Shown: in pieces, positions 8,224-14,631 of the stretch | How positions within the stretch are numbered: the stretch's first letter is position 1 | How the letters are laid out: each line of letters opens with the position of its first letter | NCBI GenBank assembly: GCA_012520015.1 | Contig: JAAYPD010000305.1 | Span: 1 to 17,882, forward strand | Source: Methanomicrobiales archaeon | GTDB taxonomy: Archaea; Halobacteriota; Methanomicrobia; Methanomicrobiales; Methanospirillaceae | Reading direction: 5' to 3' | DNA: 17,882 bases | Translations under genes and position numbers: made by a program | Notes under the pieces: model-generated | Seen by the model: only the letters and a program-made list of their open reading frames with translations | Databases searched by the model: none | What the model was told of the DNA's origin: nothing

Positions 8224-8231
8224 TTATATAG
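8224..8231 (+). promoter_or_regulatory. Possible TATA box upstream of the six-gene unit
   Basis: TTATATAG lies 25 bases past the cobT stop and about 110 bases before the first frame of the next unit. Transcription from it would begin near 8253 and read through the palindrome at 8287-8300. A second AT-rich element at 8308-8316 could instead drive a leaderless start at 8334. Confidence 0.35.
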
Positions 8232-8286
8232 AGCAGATGTTCCCTTCATATGTGAAAAATTCTCATACCCTGATAGCAGTTTGTGG

Positions 8287-8300
8287 AATATTGCAATATT
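8287..8300. repeat. Perfect 14-bp palindrome, possible operator
   Basis: AATATTGCAATATT is its own reverse complement over all 14 bases. GCAATAATATT, a partial copy of the right half with an inserted ATA, follows at 8305-8315. Its position between a TATA-like box and the start of a gene cluster is that of an operator for a dimeric regulator, though an AT-rich palindrome can arise by chance. Confidence 0.4.
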
Positions 8301-8333
8301 CTCTGCAATAATATTGAAGATTTGCTTATCATC

Positions 8334-8546
8334 ATGACATTAAAATCAACCATGAAACGAATATCAATGAAAAAACTGCAGCCGAAAGACCTGTCTCTTT
8401 CTATATATGCGAAAGTGAAGCAGCTTACAAGGCAGATCTACAGGAGCATCTCCCAGGAAGGATTCCATGCCTGGATCAAGAATCCCGGGTGCATTACTGC
8501 TCTGAGGATTGCCAGCCTGCCTTTCAGGGGTAAGAACCAGGGATGA
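8334..8546 (+). CDS. Small basic protein, hypothetical
   Basis: A 70-residue reading frame that I do not recognise. It is rich in Lys and Arg, with a probable amphipathic helix (LSLSIYAKVKQLTRQIYRS) and no cysteine cluster or signal peptide. Its TGA overlaps the ATG of the next gene in an ATGA, the usual sign of translational coupling and the main reason for accepting it. The start is uncertain. GTG 8283, ATG 8334, ATG 8352 and ATG 8367 are in frame, and none has a convincing ribosome binding site. I prefer 8334 because an AT-rich TATA-like element at 8308-8316 would place transcription near it, giving a leaderless message. It may be a chance frame. Confidence 0.45.
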   Translation: MTLKSTMKRISMKKLQPKDLSLSIYAKVKQLTRQIYRSISQEGFHAWIKNPGCITALRIASLPFRGKNQG

Positions 8547-9082
8547 GTTCACTACCTTCCCTGGCTGACAGGATCCGTAAGGCGGGTTTCTCCTGCCTGC
8601 GTTGTGGTTCGTGCTGCAGGGAGACTGAACCCGGATCAAACCTTGTCATGGTAGGTCAGGAGGAGATTTCAGACATAATGGAATATACCGGCCTTTCATT
8701 CGGGGAGATCGCCGAGCCATACCCGGACAGGATATTGGAAGGAGATCTTGACTACACCTTTGGATGGGTATTACGAAGGACAGGAGACAGGTGCAGGTTT
8801 CTTGATGAAAGTTCCTGCCAGATCTACCCTGTCAGGCCCTGGATATGCCGGACCTATCCGTTCATGCTTGATGAGAACGATCTTACCATTCATCCGTGTG
8901 AAGGAACAGGTCAGAATACTGGATCCGCGGATGCCGAAAATATTGCACATGATCTATGCAGGCGATATGCATACGAACAGGAACAGGATGAAAAGATCTG
9001 GGCGATAGTCCGGTCAGGAACCATTCCGGCAGGAAAGCCGGTTGTAATCGATGCAGAAGGAATAAAGGACTATCATGGGTGA
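8543..9082 (+). CDS. YkgJ-family Cys-cluster protein
   Basis: A 179-residue cytoplasmic protein of the YkgJ/CxxCxxCC family (PF03692), thought to bind zinc or an iron-sulfur centre. The hallmark is FSCLRCGSCC (C18, C21, C24, C25), then C84, then SCQIYPVRPWICRTYPF with C92 and C102, which is the classic second half of the motif. The C-terminal third is charged and unremarkable. Family members are common in methanogens, and their function is not established. It overlaps the preceding small frame by 4 bases (ATGA) and the following TraB gene by 8 bases, so it lies in a tightly coupled run. The start at 8543 is fixed by that overlap and by the distance to the Cys cluster. Confidence 0.88.
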   Translation: MSSLPSLADRIRKAGFSCLRCGSCCRETEPGSNLVMVGQEEISDIMEYTGLSFGEIAEPYPDRILEGDLDYTFGWVLRRTGDRCRFLDESSCQIYPVRPWICRTYPFMLDENDLTIHPCEGTGQNTGSADAENIAHDLCRRYAYEQEQDEKIWAIVRSGTIPAGKPVVIDAEGIKDYHG

Positions 9083-10283
9083 AATCCGGATAATCGGGAC
9101 GGCACATGTCTCGCAAAAAAGTGTAGAAGAAGTAGAGCAGGCGATTGATGAATGGCAGCCAGATGTTGTTGCAATTGAACTTGATCAAGGCAGGTACCTG
9201 GCCCTGAAACAACAACAGATAAATCCAGAGATTGAAGACATCCTTCAGGCCAAAAACTTCACCCAGCTACTGGTCCAGTGGATCCTGGCTTATATCCAGC
9301 GACGGATAGGCATGGACATAGGGGTTGAACCAGGCGCCGAGATGAAAGCTGCGATAAATGCAGCAGAAGATCGAGAGGTAAAACTTGCCTTAATAGACCG
9401 GGATATCAGAATGACACTTCACCGGTTCTGGGCTTCCATGTCTTTGTTTGAGAAGTTCAAGATGTTTTTTGCACTCATTGAATCGATCGCAGTTGCTGAC
9501 AGGACAGGGGATCTGATAGACATTGAAGAACTTAAGAAGGAGAATGTGGTTGAGGCAGCGATGGAGGAGTTTTATAAATACTCTCCACGTGGTGCAAATG
9601 CACTTATCGGTGAACGTGATGCGTACATGTCTCATCACCTTATCAGGCTTGCATCTGCCAATGAGCGGGTTTTAGCAGTGGTTGGTGCAGGGCATCGGAA
9701 AGGGATAGAACAGTACCTGAAAGCTCCAGAGACTCTTCCATCAATAGACAGTCTTAGTTCACAGATGAAGACCCGTCCATGGGGACTTATCTTTGGGAGT
9801 ATTGTGACTGCGATTTTTGCTCTTCTGCTGTTGGCTATCGTCTTCTCAGGGGTAGGGACAGAAGTTCTCCTTCAGGCACTTATATACTGGATCCTGATCC
9901 ATGGTGTCCTCACCTTCGTATTTACCCTGCTTGCAGGAGGCCATGTTGTCTCCGGGCTGGTGGGGTTTGTGGTAAGTCCACTCTCATCGCTTCACCCGCT
10001 TATAGCAGCCGGATGGTTTTCAGCAATTGCTGAAGCAAAAATCCGAAAACCACGGGGATCAGATATCAGGAAGATAATGGAGGCGGAATCGATCATGGAG
10101 ATGCGCAATATTCCGCTCTTTAAAGTTGTCCTTGTTGCCGCACTTGCAAATGTAGGGTCAAGTATCGGGACCTTTGCATATTTCATCTTCATCTTTCCCA
10201 TCCTGGGCATAGATCCAAATGTTATACTGGGAGACGGATTTGCGAATATGTGGGCGGCCATAACCGGTCTGTTTGGAATTTAA
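9075..10283 (+). CDS. TraB/PrgY-family membrane protein
   Basis: A 402-residue protein of the TraB family (PF01963; archaeal form TIGR00261). The N-terminal catalytic-like domain has GTAHVS (residues 8-13), VAIELDQGR (32-40), GERDAYM (179-185) and VVGAGHRKGIEQYL (202-215), the conserved Gx2H, ELD, ERD and GxxH positions shared with the TIKI/EreA-like superfamily of possible metal-dependent hydrolases. The C-terminal half, from about residue 236, holds four or five membrane helices. In enterococci PrgY limits pheromone activity. The archaeal role is unknown, though membrane proteolysis or peptide turnover is often proposed. The gene overlaps the YkgJ gene by 8 bases. A small unlisted ORF begins 11 bases after its stop. 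Confidence 0.9.
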   Translation: MGEIRIIGTAHVSQKSVEEVEQAIDEWQPDVVAIELDQGRYLALKQQQINPEIEDILQAKNFTQLLVQWILAYIQRRIGMDIGVEPGAEMKAAINAAEDREVKLALIDRDIRMTLHRFWASMSLFEKFKMFFALIESIAVADRTGDLIDIEELKKENVVEAAMEEFYKYSPRGANALIGERDAYMSHHLIRLASANERVLAVVGAGHRKGIEQYLKAPETLPSIDSLSSQMKTRPWGLIFGSIVTAIFALLLLAIVFSGVGTEVLLQALIYWILIHGVLTFVFTLLAGGHVVSGLVGFVVSPLSSLHPLIAAGWFSAIAEAKIRKPRGSDIRKIMEAESIMEMRNIPLFKVVLVAALANVGSSIGTFAYFIFIFPILGIDPNVILGDGFANMWAAITGLFGI

Positions 10284-10294
10284 GGTTGGCATGA

Positions 10295-10423
10295 ATGGAT
10301 GAAGGTCCAATGGTTCACATCACCCCCGTCTATTATGCATCAATAGATCCGTTCAGGCCGTTATTTGAGGAATACCGGGGCATGTACGGGTATATCTTTT
10401 ACTTCATGCAGCTGGTTTCATGA
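10295..10423 (+). CDS. Unrecognised 42-residue ORF coupled to the Dph6-type gene
   Basis: A short open frame, MDEGPMVHITPVYYASI..., filling the gap between the TraB and Dph6-type genes. It runs 42 codons, is aromatic-rich (YGYIFYF near the end), and stops in a TGA that overlaps the next gene's ATG (ATGA at 10420-10423). It begins 11 bases after the TraB stop, with AAGGTTGG just before it as a weak ribosome binding site. Compact packing with an ATGA junction is what a real operon gene looks like here. A non-coding spacer would probably have been shorter. I know no family for it. It could also be only a leader that feeds ribosomes to the downstream gene. Confidence 0.45.
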   Translation: MDEGPMVHITPVYYASIDPFRPLFEEYRGMYGYIFYFMQLVS

Positions 10424-11097
10424 AAGTCGGTGCCCTGCTTTCAGGGGGAAAGGATTCCCTGTACGCTGCCTGGCGGATGATGCAGACCGGACATGAGGTT
10501 GCATGTTTTATAACTATACAATCACGCAATCCAGAGAGCTACATGTTCCATACTCCTAATATCGGGCTTACCCGTCTTCAGGCAGAGTCAGCCGGTATCC
10601 CCCTCGTGATTGTGGAGACTGACGGTATTAAAGAGAGAGAACTGGATGATCTGACCTCAGCAGTTCAGCGTTGTGTCCGTGAGTATGGTATCGAGGGAAT
10701 CGTGACCGGAGCTATCCAGTCAGTGTACCAGGCATCACGAATCGAACGCATCTGTCATCAGGAAAATCTCTGGTGCTTCTCCCCTCTGTGGTTGTGTGAC
10801 CAGGAGAGTTACCTGCACTCCCTGGTGTCAGAAGGCTTTGAGGTAATTATTGCCGGAGTGTTTGCAGAACCACTTGATGAAACCTGGCTTGGCCTGAAGA
10901 TTGACATCCCGTTTATTCAGCGGATGAAAACGATAAATGATAAGTATCATCTCTCTCCTGCAGGAGAAGGAGGGGAATATGAGAGCTTTGTCTGTAATGC
11001 TCCGTTCTTTAAAAGGAAGATCATTATAATCGAGACAAAAACCTGGTTTGAACATGGTGCCGGAGGGTATGTTATCACCAGGGCAGAACTGGACTGA
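10420..11097 (+). CDS. Diphthine-ammonia ligase-like PP-loop ATPase (Dph6 family)
   Basis: A 225-residue ATP-pyrophosphatase of the family that includes eukaryotic Dph6, annotated in archaea as TIGR00289/MJ0570-related. Dph6 adenylates diphthine on elongation factor 2 and amidates it with ammonium, the last step of diphthamide synthesis. Visible motifs are the PP-loop LLSGGKDS (residues 6-13), the family segment VTGAIQSVYQASRIERIC (95-112), and GEGGEYE (182-188), all intact. Length is that of the single-domain archaeal form. Its start overlaps the stop of the 42-residue ORF, and an amidotransferase-like gene begins 4 bases after its stop. Family assignment is firm. That it modifies EF-2 here is inferred from the family; a side role with the downstream protein is possible. 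Confidence 0.9.
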   Translation: MKVGALLSGGKDSLYAAWRMMQTGHEVACFITIQSRNPESYMFHTPNIGLTRLQAESAGIPLVIVETDGIKERELDDLTSAVQRCVREYGIEGIVTGAIQSVYQASRIERICHQENLWCFSPLWLCDQESYLHSLVSEGFEVIIAGVFAEPLDETWLGLKIDIPFIQRMKTINDKYHLSPAGEGGEYESFVCNAPFFKRKIIIIETKTWFEHGAGGYVITRAELD

Positions 11098-11101
11098 TCG
11101 C

Positions 11102-11665
11102 ATGATTCTCATTGTTGATCTTACAAACCCGGAAATCAGGATACTTTCTGACCAGTTTGTCTCTCCTGTTTATCGTATTGTGCACCAGTGTGACCAGGAG
11201 ACTGTGGCTGTCAGGTTAGAGCAGATATGTATTAGTCAGTCCTGCATCGGAATCATCATATGTGGAACTGCACTTGCCGATTCATGGTATATGCAGCAAC
11301 AACTTATTCCATTACTTGAAGGATGGAAAGGCCCGGTTTTAGGAATTTCAACCGGAATGCAGATGCTCCTTTCAGAAACCGGGGGAGAGCTCCAGAACTA
11401 TACCGGGATTGGGATGACTTCTGTCCATGTCACCGATATTGGGAAGAAAGATCCGCTGATGAAAGGAAAAGAAGAGTTTTCAGGTTATGTTCTCCACAGG
11501 TATGTCACTACCCCCTCTCCCGAATGGGTTCCTCTTGCAACATCAGGACCGACGGTTCAGGTTGCAGGGCATTGTACCTATCCATGGTATGGGGTCCTTT
11601 TTTACCCTGAAGTTAGAAACGAGTGGATGATTAAGCGATTTATCGCATTTGCCAGGGGTTTTTGA
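11102..11665 (+). CDS. Class I glutamine amidotransferase-like protein lacking catalytic residues
   Basis: A 187-residue protein with the class I glutamine amidotransferase fold (the GuaA/PurQ/HisH type). The N-terminal MILIVDL, the IIICG strand, the nucleophile elbow LGISTGMQ (residues 80-87) and the C-terminal GHCTYPWYGVLFYPEV (156-171) can be followed in order. The usual elbow is G-I-C-x-G-M/H-Q; here residue 83 is Ser. The usual F-H-P-E is FYPE, with Tyr at 168 where the catalytic His belongs; only E170 remains. Glutamine hydrolysis is therefore unlikely, and the protein may be a structural or regulatory partner. It begins 4 bases after the Dph6-type gene, which itself uses ammonia. The ATG at 11102 is preferred over upstream starts at 11048 because the conserved first strand begins there. 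Fold is likely; role unknown. Confidence 0.82.
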   Translation: MILIVDLTNPEIRILSDQFVSPVYRIVHQCDQETVAVRLEQICISQSCIGIIICGTALADSWYMQQQLIPLLEGWKGPVLGISTGMQMLLSETGGELQNYTGIGMTSVHVTDIGKKDPLMKGKEEFSGYVLHRYVTTPSPEWVPLATSGPTVQVAGHCTYPWYGVLFYPEVRNEWMIKRFIAFARGF

Positions 11666-11686
11666 GAGAGTTCCCGGTGACAAAAT

Positions 11687-12391
11687 TTATCCACGATCAT
11701 CCCAACGATGGGATAGATTCTCACTTGCAGATATGACATAATGTGGGACTTCAGAGATGATAACAAGTAATATCCTGTGAGAGCAGTAAGGACAGCTTCC
11801 GGTTCGAAGTGATCTCATCTCAACCATCTCATCTGAGCTAAGGGACCTGTAATCTACTATCTCTCCAGATGTATGTGGCAGATTCATCAGGACTGCGGGG
11901 CTGAACTGGTGATGACAACGCTGGCAAAACCCCCAGAGCCCATATTGAATAATAATCCTTGTAATACCCTGTTCATCAAGTTCATGAATCACCGGATGGT
12001 TCCAGTAAAAAACCGGGAACTTTCTGACTGCAACAGGAAGTCCTGCATAAATTTTTAGTTTTGGAAGTTCTGACCTGGTCCTGTATCCTCCAGGGACATG
12101 TAGAACGTCCTGGCATTGAACACATAAGGTTTCTCCTCCAAGTATGGGATCCAGCTCATTCAGGTCAAGAGTATTTATCTCATCACAGATAGGGCAGGAG
12201 AAAACGACACTGTTTAATATGAATTTTACTTCACTGGTCGTCTTATTTAATGGAATTTTTAATTTTTTTGCCCTTGGATCTTGAGCAAACCCGCCTGATA
12301 TTTGCTTTTTGGATTTTTCGACCGTATTTTTACCCTGTGTACAGTCTTTTACTGGAACAGAGCCAGTCTTTTTCCTTTGCCAAAATCCCAT
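11687..12391 (-). CDS. Four-CxxC probable zinc-ribbon protein, hypothetical
   Basis: A 234-residue soluble protein that I do not recognise as a named family. It begins with a charged, probably disordered stretch (residues 1-50, rich in Lys). Two paired metal sites follow: CPIC (66-69) with CVQC (90-93), and CQRC (156-159) with CPYC (200-203), each like a zinc ribbon. There is no signal peptide or transmembrane segment. Candidate partners such as RNA polymerase or nucleic acid are suggested only by the zinc-ribbon form. The start at 12391 follows a GGATGAT stretch. The gene converges on the amidotransferase-like gene, 21 bases apart. Upstream lies a long non-coding region, so it probably has its own promoter there. 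Confidence 0.75.
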   Translation of the reverse strand: MGFWQRKKTGSVPVKDCTQGKNTVEKSKKQISGGFAQDPRAKKLKIPLNKTTSEVKFILNSVVFSCPICDEINTLDLNELDPILGGETLCVQCQDVLHVPGGYRTRSELPKLKIYAGLPVAVRKFPVFYWNHPVIHELDEQGITRIIIQYGLWGFCQRCHHQFSPAVLMNLPHTSGEIVDYRSLSSDEMVEMRSLRTGSCPYCSHRILLVIISEVPHYVISASENLSHRWDDRG

Positions 12392-12501
12392 TCCTAATCA
12401 TCCACGAACTTTTCCTTTTTTTAATGGTACCAGCAAAGTTAAGAACTTATCTTTCCTGGCATTCCGACAGAAAGTTATTGCAAAACAATGAAAAACTGTG
12501 T

Positions 12502-12510
12502 TTTAATAAA
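12502..12510 (+). promoter_or_regulatory. TATA-like box at the edge of the GC-rich island
   Basis: TTTAATAAA lies 20-25 bases before the point where base composition switches from AT-rich to GC-rich. Archaeal transcription from it would start near 12530, at the first arm of the long-range helix in the island. It is the main hint that the island is read on the plus strand. Confidence 0.35.
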
Positions 12511-12520
12511 GAAAGGGAAT

Positions 12521-12845
12521 GGGTCGGCGGGTGCCCTGATGGGATGCTGTCAGGGGGGATGTGAATGATGATTGTGCCCTAAAAGGTATACATGGCCGGG
12601 GGGTTTTCCGATTCTACCTTTTGCTGTCTGGTGGGGTTGATGTGTCTGGTAGGTGATCCATGTTTGCGGGACAGGACGGTAAACATTACCAGCCCGTTGC
12701 AACAGTTGTAATGGCATACCGGTGTTACCACCGGGGGATCAAGATTTTCGGATTCCAGCGATGTATACCATCAGGATGGGCTATAGCGGATGTATCCGGC
12801 CCACTCCCTCGAGGCACCGCTCCGGGGGATCCGTCACGGGTACCT
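12521..12845 (+). ncRNA. Candidate structured non-coding RNA (GC-rich island)
   Basis: Positions 12541-12840 are about 55% G+C by hand count, against about 36% on both sides. Inverted repeats nest in an orderly way. GGTGCC (12530-12535) can pair with GGCACC (12813-12818). Inside that, CTGATGG (12536-12542) can pair with CCATCAG (12768-12774). Within this lie AAAAGGTA/TACCTTTT (12581-12588/12615-12622), GGTAA/TTACC (12679-12683/12687-12691) flanked by GCGGG/CCCG, and the hairpin CCGGTG-TTAC-CACCGG (12719-12734). TGGGC/GCCCA (12777-12781/12799-12803) follows. I looked for SRP RNA (GGAAG/AGCAG symmetric loop) and RNase P (GAGGAAAGUCC, ACAGAAA) hallmarks and found neither. Strand rests on the TATA-like box alone. 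A decayed insertion or chance pairing remains possible. Confidence 0.35.
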
Positions 12846-13351
12846 CTGATCCAAAGAGTCAGCAGTTGCACAATTAAAGTTTACTTCATAATTTCGTGAA
12901 ATAAAAGTCAATAGATAAATTTCAGAGAGATACTGTTCCTTCGTCTGACCTCGTATGTCCATCAGATCACTTGGAAATCGCTGGATTGCAGACTCATGTA
13001 TAGCGGATTACTGTGACTGGTAAATGTAATTTTTTTTGATGAAACCTTCCATTATGAAGATCAGAACAGGGATCTCCGGCATATTCCTGATCTCATCAAT
13101 CCGCAGATGGATTGCAAATCCCGTCAATTAACCGGGCTTGGCAGAAGTGCGTGTCAAACCAGTGGCACCGTAAGGAGATTTTACCACACCTGACAAAAAT
13201 CTGTGTTTTCAATCCCAGCTTTTGTGATGGACTGACACCGATGATCCCTGACATTCATCTTTGTCACTTGAAAAAAAACATAGCCACCACATGACATGGT
13301 CTGCTGTTTTTGTTGGTAACTTACTGGAAAGATTGAACAGATACCATATTG

Positions 13352-13357
13352 TTATAT
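13352..13357 (+). promoter_or_regulatory. TATA box of the lipoprotein gene (probably leaderless)
   Basis: TTATAT lies 18-23 bases before the ATG at 13375, and there is no GGTGA/GGAGG-like sequence between them. Archaeal TATA boxes lie about 25 bases before transcription start, so the message should begin at or next to the ATG. Confidence 0.5.
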
Positions 13358-13374
13358 GAAACCAACTACTGTTT

Positions 13375-14007
13375 ATGAACCGATATCCCGTAATTGCACT
13401 GGTTCTTCTCGCAGGGATTTTAATTACCGGCTGCGTTCAACAGATTCCGCCTTCAAACCAGGAGATACCACCGACAGAGGTCGTTATTACAACTCCCTCA
13501 CCGGCTCTGGAAGGTGAATTAATAAATCAGTATGAGGAACCTGCCCTGGCTGATGAAACTGAAGATATTATCCCGGTCCGGACACTTATTGAAGATATTC
13601 CTTTGCCTGCACCAACCCAGGATCCAAATCTTGCATTTCGCGACCTTGTGCATGGTAAACTGGACCTTATCCAGGAAGGAAAGGACAAGGTTCTTAGTGC
13701 ATGGAAAGCAGAAGATCCTGCACTTACCAGTTCACTTGTCGCAGATCTTCGTCATATCATACGAAACAACAATGATGCCAGTACATTTCCAAAGAAGATG
13801 GATTATGTGAGGGTAAATTATTATGACTTTATCGACCGGATGATCCAGTTTGCCGACAACTTCGGACAGGCTGCATCATTAATGGAGAGAGGGGAGAGTG
13901 GTAGTGCCAATTCATATGTAGCTGCCGGTATCATGGCAGGAGACAGGGCCGACATCTCTGATAAGCGTATAAGGGTGTTCCTGCGGGATCATCCAATGCT
14001 CCTGTAA
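13375..14007 (+). CDS. Predicted lipoprotein, hypothetical
   Basis: A 210-residue exported protein. The N-terminus is a lipoprotein-type signal peptide with the lipobox ILITGC, placing the modified cysteine at residue 20. A Pro/Thr/Glu-rich linker follows (about 21-75), as in many surface-tethered archaeal lipoproteins. The C-terminal domain, about 85-210, is mostly helical (FRDLVHGKLDLIQEGKDKVL, FIDRMIQFADNFGQAASLM). I recognise no family and see no catalytic motif. The start is fixed by the TATA box at 13352-13357. It opens a block of five envelope genes in the same direction, with a 53-base gap to the next, so it may be transcribed alone or with them. Confidence 0.8.
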   Translation: MNRYPVIALVLLAGILITGCVQQIPPSNQEIPPTEVVITTPSPALEGELINQYEEPALADETEDIIPVRTLIEDIPLPAPTQDPNLAFRDLVHGKLDLIQEGKDKVLSAWKAEDPALTSSLVADLRHIIRNNNDASTFPKKMDYVRVNYYDFIDRMIQFADNFGQAASLMERGESGSANSYVAAGIMAGDRADISDKRIRVFLRDHPMLL

Positions 14008-14049
14008 AACTTTCAGGAAAGATGATACCCTCACAAGGTGAGTATTCAT

Positions 14050-14056
14050 CAGGTGA
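14050..14056 (+). promoter_or_regulatory. Strong ribosome binding site AGGTGAT
   Basis: AGGTGAT is a near-perfect match to the archaeal anti-Shine-Dalgarno end of 16S rRNA. It lies 4 bases before the ATG at 14061, so it fixes the start of the secreted protein. It contrasts with the leader-poor lipoprotein start just upstream and implies that this gene is translated from a transcript with a leader. Confidence 0.7.
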
Positions 14057-14060
14057 TTAA

Positions 14061-14612
14061 ATGTACCGGATGATTGTTCTTGCTTTGGTTACTATGTCCC
14101 TGCTTTCGGCAGCATATGCAGACATTGCAGTTGAAGGGGTATCAGATTACTCCTTCCATTACAATATCTCCAATTTCGGGCAGTTTCCTGACTATGTCTT
14201 CCTTACAAGCAGCGCTATCTGGGGATGGGATTACCCGCAGGTTATCTCTGACGGAAACTTTGGCGGGGGATATAAACTGGATGGTTTTGTTCTTCACGCA
14301 ATCCAGTCATCTGATCTTGACATGGAGAGGTTAGGCCCTGGCAACGATGACGCTCTTACGAATGAAGCAGATGAGAGGGTGCATGATTATCTTAAGTCAC
14401 TGCCATTCCTGACTGCTAACATCAGCCTGCCTGTGGGAGCATTTTATGATGACAAGCTTGGGATTTCGAATGTCTCTGTTATCCTGAATATCACAGATCT
14501 GGATGAGACATCCTTTGATGTCACAAAAGAAGCAGCATTATTTGGGTATGTCAATGGTACGGTAATCCGGGTCCCGGTACCAGATGATGAGGACCTGGCT
14601 CCACCCCTTTGA
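14061..14612 (+). CDS. Secreted protein, hypothetical
   Basis: A 183-residue protein with a Sec signal peptide (residues 1-21, ending SAAYA before D). The mature part is acidic, beta-rich and carries several N-glycosylation sequons (NIS, NVS, NIT, NGT), consistent with life outside the membrane. A proline-acid tail, VPVPDDEDLAPPL, ends it. No transmembrane anchor, repeat or recognised domain is visible. The start is set by the AGGTGAT site 4 bases upstream. It lies 19 bases before the small membrane-protein gene, so the two may share a message. Function is unknown; a surface or periplasm-like binding role is a guess. Confidence 0.78.
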   Translation: MYRMIVLALVTMSLLSAAYADIAVEGVSDYSFHYNISNFGQFPDYVFLTSSAIWGWDYPQVISDGNFGGGYKLDGFVLHAIQSSDLDMERLGPGNDDALTNEADERVHDYLKSLPFLTANISLPVGAFYDDKLGISNVSVILNITDLDETSFDVTKEAALFGYVNGTVIRVPVPDDEDLAPPL

Positions 14613-14631
14613 ACCCTGATCCAATCCCTGC

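Larger units (their letters stand above)
12392..13374. other. 983-base intergenic region without a convincing gene
   Basis: Neither strand shows a frame with protein-like composition, a ribosome binding site or a recognisable domain. The left 120 bases are AT-rich. Positions 12520-12845 are a GC-rich, hairpin-rich island described separately. From 12850 to 13374 the DNA is again AT-rich, with a T8 run at 13030-13037, an A8 run at 13269-13276 and an eight-base repeat GGATTGCA at about 12983 and 13108. The last 25 bases hold the promoter of the lipoprotein gene. Confidence 0.7.

Noticed and set aside
8543..9082. Ferredoxin or radical-SAM protein from the Cys cluster
   Set aside because: The spacing CxxCGSCC with the later CQIYPVRPWICRTYPF is that of the YkgJ family; no CxxxCxxC or repeated 4Fe-4S pattern exists.
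12521..12845. SRP RNA or RNase P RNA
   Set aside because: The size fits, but the conserved GGAAG/AGCAG loop of SRP RNA and the GAGGAAAGUCC and ACAGAAA segments of RNase P RNA are not visible on either strand.
12660..12899. Plus-strand frame of 79 codons inside the GC-rich island
   Set aside because: No ribosome binding site, odd composition (runs of Gly, Pro and Arg after random-looking sequence) and no domain. The minus strand gives equally long open stretches, as expected of GC-rich non-coding DNA.
13112..13294. Plus-strand frame of 60 codons before the lipoprotein gene
   Set aside because: No start signal, no recognisable composition and no coupling to the next gene.
12392..13374. Remnant insertion sequence or MITE
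   Set aside because: No terminal inverted repeats with flanking target duplications and no transposase fragment could be found. A multi-copy check in the genome would be needed to revisit this.
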